DNA of 64,000 bases from CAWIDU01 sp963835055 (GTDB lineage: Bacteria > Patescibacteriota > Saccharimonadia > Saccharimonadales > UBA4665): contig CAWIDU010000001.1 of the NCBI GenBank assembly GCA_963835055.1, positions 1 through 64,000 on the forward strand. Direction: 5' to 3'. Positions 33,335-42,195 of this stretch are shown one piece after another. The notes beneath the pieces are model-generated. The model had not been told where the DNA came from. It saw only the letters and a list, made by a program, of their open reading frames with translations, and ran no database searches. A program made the position numbers and the translations under genes. How positions within the stretch are numbered: the stretch's first letter is position 1; the number at the start of each line of letters is the position of its first letter.

Positions 33335-34174
33335 CTAAAGCTTCAGGAGCAAGTATACTGCAAAAATGCCTACAGTAAAAATTACCAGCACAGCAATCAG
33401 CGATTGCAGCAAGCCGCGCATGATCGACTGCTTGGATAAGGGGTTACGTCCTAGGGCCACCAAGCTGCCGCGCAGGCTGCCATATAGAACACTGAAGACT
33501 ATGAAGCTGGTCGCCAGCAGTAGAATTAGCGCCAAATAAACACGCGCCGAGCTGACTTGCTTACCGGCCAGGCCGTTGGCGAACTTATCCAAGAAGCCCG
33601 GCACCAAGGCCGGTCCCGAGTGGTACAAGGGGTTGGGCATGATATCAAGGTTCACCGGGATGCTAGCGATGGCGACGTTGGTACCCCGGCCGGTTTGGTC
33701 TTTGAGTTTGGCTGTGCCGAGGGCGCCACTGCTGCCGTTGAAATTACCAACAGCCTGGCCGATGACTTCCGCTTGGTTGCTGTCGGCCTTCATGCCGATT
33801 CCGTCCAGCGACGACAGTGTGACGTAATCACCGCTCTTGATCGGCCCGTTCTGGTTGGTGACTAAGATATCGTAGCGGCCGGCCGTGGCGACCAGGACTT
33901 GTTGTTGCGACGGGTTAGTCGGCGACAAGACGATGGCGGCGTTGCTGGCTGGCACGACGACCCCCAGCATGAGTTTCGGGTTAGCGCCGGTGAGCGGGAT
34001 GACAGCTTGGGGGTTGCCGGGTTGGAGTTCGGCCATCATACCGGCTTGGACCGCCGAACCAGCCGAATAGCTCTGGGTGACGCCGGCGACATTCGAGGCC
34101 GCGCTAACCGACAGTGTCATAACAGATAGCGTAACTATAAGACTGGTGCCAAAAATCTGCCGGCGCTGGCGCAT
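33335..34174 (-). CDS. Membrane protein with beta ectodomain and c-subunit-like hairpin, first gene of ATPase operon
   Basis: 279 aa, sitting where atpB/atpE usually are. Signal peptide or helix (TSLIVTLSVMTLSVSAASNV), a beta-rich outer domain (about 30-200) containing GRYDILVTNQNGPIKSGDYV and GIGMKADSNQAEVIG, which I associate with a recurrent CPR domain, then two helices joined by GSLRGSLVALGRNPLSKQS. The loop GRNPL and following RGLLQSLIAVLVIFTVG line up with the polar loop (RQP/RNP) and second helix of F-ATPase c subunits, but the ion-binding Glu/Asp position is Val. Predicted topology (both ends outside, loop inside) matches c. It has its own leaderless promoter; atpF follows after 66 bp. 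Confidence 0.7.
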   Translation of the reverse strand: MRQRRQIFGTSLIVTLSVMTLSVSAASNVAGVTQSYSAGSAVQAGMMAELQPGNPQAVIPLTGANPKLMLGVVVPASNAAIVLSPTNPSQQQVLVATAGRYDILVTNQNGPIKSGDYVTLSSLDGIGMKADSNQAEVIGQAVGNFNGSSGALGTAKLKDQTGRGTNVAIASIPVNLDIMPNPLYHSGPALVPGFLDKFANGLAGKQVSSARVYLALILLLATSFIVFSVLYGSLRGSLVALGRNPLSKQSIMRGLLQSLIAVLVIFTVGIFAVYLLLKL

Positions 34175-34181
34175 AACTAGC

Positions 34182-34187
34182 AGTATA
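34182..34187 (-). promoter_or_regulatory. -10 box heading the ATPase operon
   Basis: TATACT on the minus strand, 7 nt before the ATG at 34174; leaderless configuration. It suggests that the 279-aa membrane protein is truly the first gene of the operon. Confidence 0.55.
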
Positions 34188-34205
34188 ACGCTTATGGCCG
34201 GAAAC

Positions 34206-35345
34206 TTAATCTAGCCGGCTCAAAACGCTGACCGCACGCTCAATCATAGCCGGCGTCGTGGCTCGCCCCATTGTCAAGCGCAAGCTAGCCCGCGCTTGAA
34301 TGTCGCTGAGCCCGATGGCCCGCAAGACGTGCGACGGCGTATCATTGCGGGCACTGCAGGCCGAACCAGCGGCGGCCTGGATACCGGCTTCGTCTAGCTC
34401 GACCAGCAACCGCTCGTTGTCTTTGCCGGGTATGGTGAAATGCAGGTTGCTTGGCAAGCGATACTTCAGCGAGCCATTGACGACGGCCGCCGGGATTTTT
34501 TCGGCTAAGAGTTCGAGGAAATGCGCCTGCAGGCTCCGCAAACGCCGGCTTTCCGTCTGGCGCATCGTCTGCGCCAAATCCAGCGCCTCGGCCAAGCCAA
34601 TAGCGCCGGCGACGTTTTCAGTGCCGGAACGCAGCCCGCGCTCTTGACCGCCCCCATCAATCAGCGGCTGCAATTCAACGCCGGCTTTGACGAATAGCGC
34701 ACCGCTCTGCTTCGGCCCATAGATTTTACCGCCGTTCAGCGTTAACAGATCAACGCCCAAACGGTTAACATGTAAATCGAGATAATTAGCCGCTTGGCAG
34801 GCGTCGCTATGGAAGTACAGCGGTAAGGCCTTAGCGCCTGATCGTTCAGCTCTTTTCTCATCAATAATCTTGGCAACCTCGCGCAGCGGTTGGACGGTAC
34901 CGATTTCGTTGCTGGCATAAACAATGCTCACCAGCATGGTTTGGTCGTCAATTTTGGCGCGCAGGTCGTCGAGATCTAGCCGGCCATCGGTCTGAACTTT
35001 AATCTGCCGACAATCGTAGCGGTTGGCCGGCACCAGCACCGAGTCGTGCTCGATGGCGCTGACCACGATGTTGCTTTTCGGAAATTGGCGCATCACGCCA
35101 TGAATCGCCAGATTGTTGGCCTCCGTGCCACCGGCCGTGAAAATAACTTCGTTCGACTTGGCGCCTAGCCAGTGCGCCACTCGCCCGCGGGCGGCGTCCA
35201 AAGCCTTTCGGACAGCCCGAGCGGCGTCATAGGTTGCTGACGGATTATAAAAATTAGCCGCGAAATATGGCTGCATGGTGGCTAAAACTCTCGGGTCGAC
35301 CGGCGTTGCTGCCGCATGATCCAAATAAATTTTCGGCTGAGACAT
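34206..35345 (-). CDS. iscS: Cysteine desulfurase
   Basis: PLP enzyme that takes sulfur from cysteine for Fe-S clusters and tRNA thiolation. IYLDHAAATPVDP at the N-terminus, PLP lysine in LNGGKIYGPKQSG (Gly replacing the usual His before Lys), active Cys in GSACSARNDTPSH. 379 aa. The partner MnmA is encoded 13 kb away. Confidence 0.95.
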   Translation of the reverse strand: MSQPKIYLDHAAATPVDPRVLATMQPYFAANFYNPSATYDAARAVRKALDAARGRVAHWLGAKSNEVIFTAGGTEANNLAIHGVMRQFPKSNIVVSAIEHDSVLVPANRYDCRQIKVQTDGRLDLDDLRAKIDDQTMLVSIVYASNEIGTVQPLREVAKIIDEKRAERSGAKALPLYFHSDACQAANYLDLHVNRLGVDLLTLNGGKIYGPKQSGALFVKAGVELQPLIDGGGQERGLRSGTENVAGAIGLAEALDLAQTMRQTESRRLRSLQAHFLELLAEKIPAAVVNGSLKYRLPSNLHFTIPGKDNERLLVELDEAGIQAAAGSACSARNDTPSHVLRAIGLSDIQARASLRLTMGRATTPAMIERAVSVLSRLD

Positions 35346-35359
35346 GGTGCTCGTTCGGT

Positions 35360-35728
35360 TTAGGCGGCGTGCAGCAGTTGGCTATAGTGTTGATTGATGC
35401 GCTTCCAGTACAGATCGGCTGCCTGGACCAGGTGCCGCGCTTCTTCGCGGTCAACTGGCTGGTAGCCCTGCCCGTCTTGGGATTTCAAGATGCCGGTTGG
35501 CCGGACGTTGTAACGAGTGGTGACCGCTTGGCGTTGACCGTTCTCAATCCATTCCTCGAACCACACCCAAGTGTGCTCGTCCAAGCAGAAAAATTCGCGG
35601 CGGTGATTCTTGGCCACCGGACCGAATATTTGGCCACCCAGCTTGGCTTCTTCGCGGATTAGCTGGCGCTCCAACTTAGCTTGCTGCTGGTCGTCACTTT
35701 GCGGAAAAATCTTGGGTAACAGGTTCAT
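35360..35728 (-). CDS. Hypothetical protein, 122 aa
   Basis: Not recognised as a named family. Soluble and charged, with a helical N-terminus (QQQAKLERQLIREEAKLGG) and a Trp-rich centre (HTWVWFEEWIENGQRQ). The start overlaps the stop of the preceding gene by 4 bp, so the two are one unit, followed after 14 bp by iscS. Confidence 0.7.
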   Translation of the reverse strand: MNLLPKIFPQSDDQQQAKLERQLIREEAKLGGQIFGPVAKNHRREFFCLDEHTWVWFEEWIENGQRQAVTTRYNVRPTGILKSQDGQGYQPVDREEARHLVQAADLYWKRINQHYSQLLHAA

Positions 35729-36099
35729 AGGCCGTTCCTAAGAGCGTCTTCAATTTGCTGGCGGGCGGCGGTCAGGTGCTGCAGATTAGCGCTGATTTCG
35801 GTGTGGCTCGGCATAACCCGCGTCACGACCTCGCCGGGAACAGTGTTGGTAGATGTCCAAGGCGCAGCTTGCTCGATTGGCGCTGGTGCCTCAACAGGCA
35901 AATTTCTCATAATGACTTCACCGGGCGCCGTGTTGGACGAATTAACCGGTGGAGTATAGGTATAAAGCTCCGGGAATTGCGCCCGGGCGGCGTAACCCAG
36001 ATTGAACCGGGCCTTGTCAGTCGTGTTATAGCGGTCAATAGCCGCCTGCGCCCAGCCGGGGGACAGACGAAATTCACCTGAGAAAATGTTATTCATCAT
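35725..36099 (-). CDS. Hypothetical protein, 124 aa, with internal repeat
   Basis: Not recognised. Soluble. A duplicated segment SSNTAPGEVIMRNLP and STNTVPGEVVTRVMP lies in the middle (about residues 54-95), followed by a predicted helix. Overlaps the next gene by 4 bp; probably functions with it. Confidence 0.7.
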   Translation of the reverse strand: MMNNIFSGEFRLSPGWAQAAIDRYNTTDKARFNLGYAARAQFPELYTYTPPVNSSNTAPGEVIMRNLPVEAPAPIEQAAPWTSTNTVPGEVVTRVMPSHTEISANLQHLTAARQQIEDALRNGL

Positions 36100-36126
36100 G
36101 ATAAATGTGATATTTGATTAATAAAT

Positions 36127-36939
36127 TCAGATACCAAACAGTTTTCGGGCATTGCTGGTCGTGGCCGCGGCCAAATCTTCACGACTTTCGCCGCGTAGCC
36201 CGGCTATAAACTCAGCAATAGAGCCCACACGTTTTGGCTCGTTTATGGTACCACGATAGGGTACCGGTGTCAAGAAGGGGGCATCTGTTTCTAGTAGTAA
36301 TTTTTCCAACGGGATTTTTTGAAAAACTGTCAAATTTTCCGGATTTTTGGTAAAAGTAGCGATGCCGTTGACGCCAATATATAGCCCGCGGTCGAGGGCT
36401 TTTCCCAGATTTTCGGCCGTATCCGTGAAACTGTGCAATACGCCACGTAGACCTTGATACTGATCGAAGATCGGCCAGAAGTCATCGAAAGCCTCCCGAA
36501 CGTGAAATATCAGGGGTAGATCGTGCTTGAGGGCCAGTTCGATTTGAAACTTTAAGACCTCGACCTGTGCCGGCCGTGGCGAATGCTCATAATAAAAGTC
36601 CAAGCCGCATTCACCGACAGCGACCACCTTGGGTTGGGTGGCTAACCGCGCGAAGTCGGCTAACACGTCGGCCTGGCCGGCGAAATGTTGGGCCTCATGC
36701 GGGTGGATGCCAACCGTCGCCCAGCACCCCGGCCGGTCCCGGACGAAATCTACCGCCAATTGACTGTCCTCCAAATCACAACCGACACAGAGCAGGCGCG
36801 TTACACCAGCTTCAACAGCATTGGCCACTATCCGGTCAGCGGTCAGCTCGGGCGCTTTGGCCCACAGTTGGCGGGTGCCCTTTTCGCCAATTTTCAAACC
36901 GGCTGACTGAATATGGCAGTGGGTGTCGACGAGTTCCAT
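36127..36939 (-). CDS. tatD: TatD family metal-dependent hydrolase
   Basis: TIM-barrel hydrolase of the TatD DNase group. Metal ligands are visible: DTHCH at the N-terminus, GECGLDFYYEHSP, FHVREAFDDF and LLETDAPFLTP. 270 aa. Six bases after metG, the usual actinobacterial and Firmicutes neighbour. Confidence 0.93.
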   Translation of the reverse strand: MELVDTHCHIQSAGLKIGEKGTRQLWAKAPELTADRIVANAVEAGVTRLLCVGCDLEDSQLAVDFVRDRPGCWATVGIHPHEAQHFAGQADVLADFARLATQPKVVAVGECGLDFYYEHSPRPAQVEVLKFQIELALKHDLPLIFHVREAFDDFWPIFDQYQGLRGVLHSFTDTAENLGKALDRGLYIGVNGIATFTKNPENLTVFQKIPLEKLLLETDAPFLTPVPYRGTINEPKRVGSIAEFIAGLRGESREDLAAATTSNARKLFGI

Positions 36940-36945
36940 GGCTTT

Positions 36946-38397
36946 TCAGGTGGGCTTGGGCAGAGTGGTGGTTTTGGGGAACAGCGTGCCCTTGGCGGGC
37001 CGAATGACACCGGTGCTGAAGACGGCTTTGATCTTGGCCGCCGTGTCGGGCAAGAAAGGTAGTAGTAAGTCAGCAATTTCTAACAAGGCGCTGGCTTGGT
37101 AGGCCAGGACTTCGCGCAAATGGTCGGCGTCGCCTTCCTTGGCGATTACCCACGGCTTCTCTTCGTCAATATATTGGTTCAGACCGCGGACCTGATCCCA
37201 GACTTCGTCAAGCGCCCGGTCGAAACGGCAGTTAGCCAGCGCTGCCACGTAGGCCGCGACATCATGTTCGGCTGCCGGCGTGTCGCCGATCACTCCCTGC
37301 TGATACTGCTGCACCATGGCCGCCGTGCGCTGCACGGCATTACCTAGCTCGTCGGCCAATTCGCTGTTGTAAGCATTTTCGAATGTCTCCCAACTGAAAT
37401 CGCCGTCGTTATAACTCGGAATGTGTCGCAAGAAAAAGTAGCGGAAGGCGTCGGCCCCGTATTTGTCGATCACAGCGTCTGGAGAGATGTAGTTATCAAG
37501 GCTTTTGCTCATTTTCTTATTATCAATATTAATGAAACCGTGAACGTACAGCATTTTCGGCAGCGGCAGGCCCATGCCGAGCAACATTGCCGGCCAAATG
37601 GCGGCATGGAAACGAATGATGTCTTTGCCAATGACTTGGACGTTGGCCGGCCAGAAATTCTTGAAGTCGGCGTGCTCTGGATAGCCTAGAACCGTGATGT
37701 AGTTCATTAGGGCTTCGAACCAGACGTACATGACTTGGGTGGCGTCGCCGGGCACCGGAATGCCCCAGCTGATCTTATCTTTTGGCCGCGAAACGCTGAT
37801 GTCGTTGAGCCCGCCCCTTAGAACCGATAGAATTTCGTTGCGCCGGCTGTCGGGCACAACGCTAAAATCGCCGCTCTCGATGGCTTTGGTAATCGGCTCA
37901 GTGTAGGCGCTGAGCTTGAAGAAATAGTTTTCTTCTTCGATCTTTTCGTACGGCTTGTTGTGGTTGGGGCAAATGCCATTATTGGCTTTAACCTCTGCTT
38001 CGGTGAAAAACGCTTCGTCGCCGGTGCAATACCAACCGCTGTATTTGCCTTTGTAAATATCTTTGGCCAGAGCTTGCCAGATCAGCCCGGATCGTTGCTC
38101 GTGGCCCGGGTCGGTAGTTCGGATGAAGCGGTCATTGCTAATATTGAGCTTCTTGGCCAGCGCCACGAAATGCTGTGACATTTGATCAGCCAGGGCTTGG
38201 GGCGTTAATTTCAGCTCGGCGGCTTTCTCGGCGATTTTGCCGCCGTGCTCGTCGGTACCCATGCTGAACAGCACTGTTTCGCCCTGCTGCCGCGCTCGGC
38301 GGGCCAGGACGTCGGCCATCACGAATTCCATGGCGTGCCCGAGGTGCGGCTCGCCATTGACATACGGAATAGACGTCGTTACGTAATAATTGCCCAT
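36946..38397 (-). CDS. metG: Methionyl-tRNA synthetase
   Basis: Charges tRNA-Met. Class I signatures HLGHAMEFV (HIGH box) and NKKMSKSLDNY (KMSKS box). 483 aa, without the C-terminal tRNA-binding domain of longer bacterial enzymes. No zinc Cys pairs are seen in the connective-peptide region beyond a single Cys (GWYCTGDEAF), so this is the zinc-poor type. TAAACT lies 7 nt before the ATG, so it may be leaderless too. Confidence 0.95.
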   Translation of the reverse strand: MGNYYVTTSIPYVNGEPHLGHAMEFVMADVLARRARQQGETVLFSMGTDEHGGKIAEKAAELKLTPQALADQMSQHFVALAKKLNISNDRFIRTTDPGHEQRSGLIWQALAKDIYKGKYSGWYCTGDEAFFTEAEVKANNGICPNHNKPYEKIEEENYFFKLSAYTEPITKAIESGDFSVVPDSRRNEILSVLRGGLNDISVSRPKDKISWGIPVPGDATQVMYVWFEALMNYITVLGYPEHADFKNFWPANVQVIGKDIIRFHAAIWPAMLLGMGLPLPKMLYVHGFINIDNKKMSKSLDNYISPDAVIDKYGADAFRYFFLRHIPSYNDGDFSWETFENAYNSELADELGNAVQRTAAMVQQYQQGVIGDTPAAEHDVAAYVAALANCRFDRALDEVWDQVRGLNQYIDEEKPWVIAKEGDADHLREVLAYQASALLEIADLLLPFLPDTAAKIKAVFSTGVIRPAKGTLFPKTTTLPKPT

Positions 38398-38402
38398 GCT
38401 GT

Positions 38403-38876
38403 CTAGTTTACCTTATTGCCGAAGAAAGTAGCGAGGACAGCTTCGAAGCCTGGCAGTAATTCTCGCTGCTCAGCTGCTTTGATTGGCACCCACTGCATAC
38501 CAGCCGCTTCCCAATTCAGCTTGGGCTCCAGCTTACTCTTCAAAGTCACCAAAACCGGGAAGACGATCCAGGTCTTGCCGTAGCCAGGCGCTTCTTGGAC
38601 CAAAACTTGACCGACTTTTATCTGTTTAACAGATTGCTTGTTGATACCAGCTTCTTCGGCTAACTCTTCATAAACTTTAGCCTCGATACTGTCATTGGTA
38701 TCCAAAAAACCAGAAATTCCGCTCCAGAAACCGGGATATAAACGTAAGTGCTGGGCTCGTTGCTGCAACAAAATCTCATCACCGAAACGCACCACGCAAT
38801 TGACAACCGGACAATAGCGAATATTGGTATAGTCAACTTGCCCGGGTTTTGGTACAAACTTTGGCTCTGGTTTCAT
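38403..38876 (-). CDS. NUDIX hydrolase
   Basis: 157 aa. Box GFLDTNDSIEAKVYEELAEEAGI, with Glu in place of the usual Arg at its centre and the EEAGI metal core kept. The N-terminal lead-in (FCSNE-like region) contains VVNCVVRFGDEILLQQRAQ. Its ATG overlaps the MazG-like stop, so the two house-cleaning enzymes are translated together. Confidence 0.88.
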   Translation of the reverse strand: MKPEPKFVPKPGQVDYTNIRYCPVVNCVVRFGDEILLQQRAQHLRLYPGFWSGISGFLDTNDSIEAKVYEELAEEAGINKQSVKQIKVGQVLVQEAPGYGKTWIVFPVLVTLKSKLEPKLNWEAAGMQWVPIKAAEQRELLPGFEAVLATFFGNKVN

Positions 38877-39181
38877 TGCCGTTGCCGTTTCTGGTTTTTG
38901 GCTTCTTTGGCATCAAAAGCGTCGGCCAAATTGATGCCCAAGCGGTTGCAAAGGTCGATCACCAGCCAGAAAACGTCAGCCAGCTCCTCACCGACTTCGT
39001 GGGTTTTGGAATCCAGATGCACTTTTTGACCGTTGGTTTTACGGATGGCCTTAGCCAACTCGCCGACTTCCTCGACCAATAGAGTGAAGACTTCCGAAAC
39101 CGTTTCCTGGTCATAGCCACGCTCGATAACCAACTTGGAAATAAGTTTTTGATAAACGTCAAGGGTTAGGTCTTTGGTCAT
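38873..39181 (-). CDS. MazG-like nucleotide pyrophosphohydrolase
   Basis: 102 aa, all-alpha. Metal-binding EVGELAKAIRK (ExxE) and GEELADVFWLVIDL (ExxD) motifs are present. Probably hydrolyses non-canonical NTPs. Overlaps the NUDIX gene by 4 bp. Confidence 0.9.
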   Translation of the reverse strand: MTKDLTLDVYQKLISKLVIERGYDQETVSEVFTLLVEEVGELAKAIRKTNGQKVHLDSKTHEVGEELADVFWLVIDLCNRLGINLADAFDAKEAKNQKRQRQ

Positions 39182-39186
39182 AAAAA

Positions 39187-39519
39187 TTATGGTAACCTGA
39201 TTGTTTCCATTTCAACATATTCTTTCTCGTAAACTTTGCCGTCTAATCTATACTTAACTTTGCCCAGCTTAGTGATTCCTTCGATCGGGTCGCCGGCTAA
39301 GTCGTTGGAAAGTACGACGTCGAGTTTATTGTTATTAATCTTTGCGTTAAGTATATCTGTTATGTCCACTGTCTTGTTATCTTTACCGTAAGTTGCTCTC
39401 ACAACTCTAAATTGATGCTTTTTATTTCTTAATTCCTGATAATGAATAAGGATTATTCCAGCTACAATAGCCACAACTAGCCCAGTTACGACAGTTATAA
39501 TCCAAGGGTTAGAAAACAA
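39187..39519 (-). CDS. Hypothetical membrane-anchored protein, about 110 aa
   Basis: One N-terminal membrane helix (WIITVVTGLVVAIVAGIILI) then a basic, beta-rich outer domain. The longest frame begins at a TTG inside the tRNA-Val 3' end (39558). The TTG at 39519, with GAAGGG 6 nt upstream, is a better start. AT-richer than neighbours. Function unknown. Confidence 0.6.
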   Translation of the reverse strand: MFSNPWIITVVTGLVVAIVAGIILIHYQELRNKKHQFRVVRATYGKDNKTVDITDILNAKINNNKLDVVLSNDLAGDPIEGITKLGKVKYRLDGKVYEKEYVEMETIRLP

Positions 39520-39548
39520 TTTATACCCTTCGCATACTTTACGGAAAT

Positions 39549-39625
39549 TGGTGGGCAATGGGGGACTCGAACCCTCGGCCTCGGCAATGTGAATGCCGCG
39601 CTCTAGCCAGCTGAGCTACATGCCC
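39549..39625 (-). tRNA. tRNA-Val (anticodon CAC)
   Basis: 77 nt including an encoded CCA. Anticodon stem CGGCA/TGCCG with loop TTCACAT, D-arm GCTC/GAGC, T-loop TTCGAGT. Three stem mismatches stand out: T6:T67 and G7:A66 in the acceptor and A50:C64 in the T-stem. The fold and conserved positions are otherwise normal. Confidence 0.9.
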
Positions 39626-39640
39626 AAATTAACAGAGATA

Positions 39641-39646
39641 ATTATA
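39641..39646 (-). promoter_or_regulatory. -10 box for tRNA-Val
   Basis: TATAAT on the minus strand, 15 nt before the mature 5' end, just inside the 3' flank of treA. Confidence 0.55.
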
Positions 39647-39648
39647 CA

Positions 39649-40946
39649 TCACAGTGGACGGTCGACGTAATCTTGGCAGAAACGCTCGAAGACGGCGTTG
39701 GTCCAGCCGAAACCGGTCTGCGATGGATAGACGCCCTTGATGGGCGGTTTCTCCGGTGACACGACGTTGTATTTTTCCATGAACAGGTGCTGCTCGTTGA
39801 ACCACTGCAGGTTGGTCTTCAGCCACTTCATGGCGATTCGCCTAGCGTCCTGGTGATAGCCGTAGCGCTCTAGGGCTTTGACGACGATGAAGTGCAGCGG
39901 CGCCCAGCCGTTGGGGTAGGCCCACTGAGTGGGCATCGAGCCTAGCACGAATTGGCCTAGTGGCCGGGAATCAGTGGTGGCTAGACCGCCTTTATTCTCG
40001 AACCGGCGTAAATTTTTGACTAGCGCGGCGGCTTGCTGGTCGTCCACCATGCCGGCCCACATCGGGAAGTAAGCGGCCAGACTGCTACCGTACCGCGCTT
40101 CTCTTTGACATAATTGTAGTCATAGTACAGGCCACCGGTGCGATCCCACATCAGCTCATTCATCGTCGTTTGGCGTAGCCGGGCAGCGTCATCCCACTTG
40201 GCAGCCTCGCGTTTGTCGTCGAAAATCCGGGCGGCCCGGGCGAAGTCAGTTTCGTACTTATATAACAAGGCGTTGAGGTCAACTGGCAGGAAATTCAGCG
40301 CCCGGCGGTCGAAGCGCGGCGTCATATCCCAGCCGCTCTCGGCCTCGGCCAGATCGTGCAGGTAGTTGATGTCGTAGTAGCGGCTCAAGCCACGGAAAAT
40401 TTGACGCTCGTTCGGTTTCTTGACGCCCATCCAGACGACGTTATATTCGGCCTTGGCGATTTCCATGTGTTGCTCTAGCCAGGTTTTGTCCAGTTTGTAC
40501 TGTTGATAGACATCGAAGATGAAACTAGATAGGAAAGGCGGCTGCGAGCGACCTGTTAGGTAGGTACGCGAGGCGTTGGGGATGACCTTGAAGCGCTTGA
40601 ACAGCGCCAGCAGATCTTCCAAGATGCCGCCAACCAACTCTTGGTGGCCGCTGTCGAGCAGGCCCTGGATCATAAAATAACTGTCCCAATAATACAGTTC
40701 GTTATAATCGAAACCGGTTTTCTCGCGGTAGGACGGCACCAGGTAGGGTTTCGGCAGGCCGAGCAGACTTTCGTCATCCTCAGGGTGCAGGCGGGTGACT
40801 TTGGCCCAGTACTTGGCAATATAGGCCCGGGCTTCGGCGACATCGGCCGTTTCCAACTCCTTGTCGGGCCGGAAAGACAGCGGCCAAGCAGGCCGGGTGG
40901 TTATCAAGGCCTTGGCGCGGTTGCGGGCGTCATACAGTGCGGACAT
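39649..40946 (-). pseudogene. treA: GH37 alpha,alpha-trehalase, one frameshift
   Basis: Splits trehalose into two glucoses. Trehalase signatures are all present: FDYNELYYWDSYFMIQGL, PNASRTYLTGRSQPPF, catalytic Asp in ESGWDMTPRF, QWAYPNGWAPL and catalytic-region MEKYNVVSPEK. The frame breaks once near 40087 (one base short) between KEKRGT and SSLAAYFPMWAGM; joining the two gives a full-length protein of about 432 aa. No signal peptide, so cytoplasmic. A real mutation or an assembly error would look the same here. Confidence 0.88.
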
Positions 40947-41070
40947 CTTCCCTCTAGCCTAGTCGCCGGACCACCAGCCGGTCAAGGCCGGACCTGATAC
41001 TTTTTATGGTTGCAGAGGCCGGAGACAGTGGCGTACAGTATAAACGTAAGTAATTTATAAGGAACTATTA

Positions 41071-41409
41071 ATGTCGAAACGTATTTCAGAGCAAGGTTTT
41101 AGCGGCGTCGAGACGATCCTAATCGTCGCCATTGTGGCAATTATTGCTTTCGTTGGTTGGTTTGTCTATCACAGCGACCAAAACAGCACTAACGCTCTTA
41201 ATGCCGCTACCGAAACCAGTAATAACGCCGGCCCGAAGTTCGCCAGCAGCAAGACGGCGACCACTAGCTCGCCCAGCGGCACTAGCAAGTCTGATCTGCA
41301 GAGTGACCTCAACAGCGCCGACAGTGCCAATAACCAGAGCAGCCAGGATCTTACTAGCACCAATAGCAGCCTGAACGACCAGTCAACTTTCACAGCCGTT
41401 CCTCAGTAA
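41071..41409 (+). CDS. Type IV pilin-like protein
   Basis: 112 aa. Class III signal at the N-terminus: basic leader, then cleavage site G|FSGVE with Glu at +5 and a hydrophobic helix TILIVAIVAIIAFVGWFVY. The rest is a Ser/Asn/Thr-rich, apparently disordered tail, far smaller than a typical pilin head, so a minor pilin or pseudopilin. AAGGA lies 8 nt before the ATG. No other pilus gene is in the window except possibly the FtsA/PilM-like gene. Confidence 0.7.
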   Translation: MSKRISEQGFSGVETILIVAIVAIIAFVGWFVYHSDQNSTNALNAATETSNNAGPKFASSKTATTSSPSGTSKSDLQSDLNSADSANNQSSQDLTSTNSSLNDQSTFTAVPQ

Positions 41410-41449
41410 AATCACCTAAATTTAGAACCGTAAAAGGAGTCAGCTTTTC

Positions 41450-42148
41450 ATGAAACGCATCAACTTCACCCGTCTCGCCCTGATAGCCAGCGTGGCTGGC
41501 CTAGTTCTCGTGCCGGCCAGCGCGGCGGCTGTCCAAGTAGCTGCCGGCACCCCAGCGGCCAGCTCTGCTCGACTGCAAAACATCATCACCCGTGGCACCA
41601 ACGAAATTAACCGCCGCCTCACGACCCTGAACGCCCTTAGCTCCAAAATTTCCGGCGCCCAGAAGCTCAGTAGCAGCGACAAAGCCGCCCTGACAACTGA
41701 GGTAACGAATGAAATTAATGGCCTGACAACCCTGAAAACCAAGCTAGCCGCCGATACCGACGTCACCACGGCCGCCAGTGACGCTCAGGGCATAATCACT
41801 GACTACCGCGTTTACCTGCTCGTCGTGCCACAGGTTAATCTGGTGCGCACGGCTGATGACCAGCAAGTTGCCGAGGGCAAATTAACGACCTTGGCCGGAA
41901 AACTAGCCAGCCGCGTCAACTCCAGCAGTAGCACGGCTATCCAAAACGACCTCAGCGACATGAATAGCAAGATCAGCACTGCCCAGAACCTGTCCAGCAG
42001 CGTCGAGACCACAGTCCTGGGCTTGACCCCCAGCGGCTACACCACCGGCGAACTAAGCAGCTACCGCGACCAACTCAAGACCGCCCAAAACGACATCCAG
42101 GCTGCCGCGACCGACGCCAAAACCATCATCGCCAGCCTCAAGTCCTGA
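41450..42148 (+). CDS. Secreted helical (coiled-coil) protein, 232 aa
   Basis: Signal peptide (LALIASVAGLVLVPASAAA) and then long Ser/Thr/Ala helices with heptad-like spacing. Not recognised. AAGGAG upstream. Two related stretches, ISGAQKLSSSDKAAL and ISTAQNLSSSVETTV, suggest an internal duplication. It follows the pilin-like gene by 40 bp. Confidence 0.7.
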   Translation: MKRINFTRLALIASVAGLVLVPASAAAVQVAAGTPAASSARLQNIITRGTNEINRRLTTLNALSSKISGAQKLSSSDKAALTTEVTNEINGLTTLKTKLAADTDVTTAASDAQGIITDYRVYLLVVPQVNLVRTADDQQVAEGKLTTLAGKLASRVNSSSSTAIQNDLSDMNSKISTAQNLSSSVETTVLGLTPSGYTTGELSSYRDQLKTAQNDIQAAATDAKTIIASLKS

Positions 42149-42161
42149 AAATTTCAGGCAT

Positions 42162-42192
42162 AAAAAATGAGCAGAATTGCTTCTGCTCATTT
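42162..42192. terminator. Bidirectional intrinsic terminator
   Basis: Perfect 12-bp stem (42165-42176 with 42181-42192), loop TTGC. The minus-strand side ends in a six-T run, serving the RRM gene; the plus side serves the secreted-protein gene. Confidence 0.85.
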
Positions 42193-42195
42193 CCA

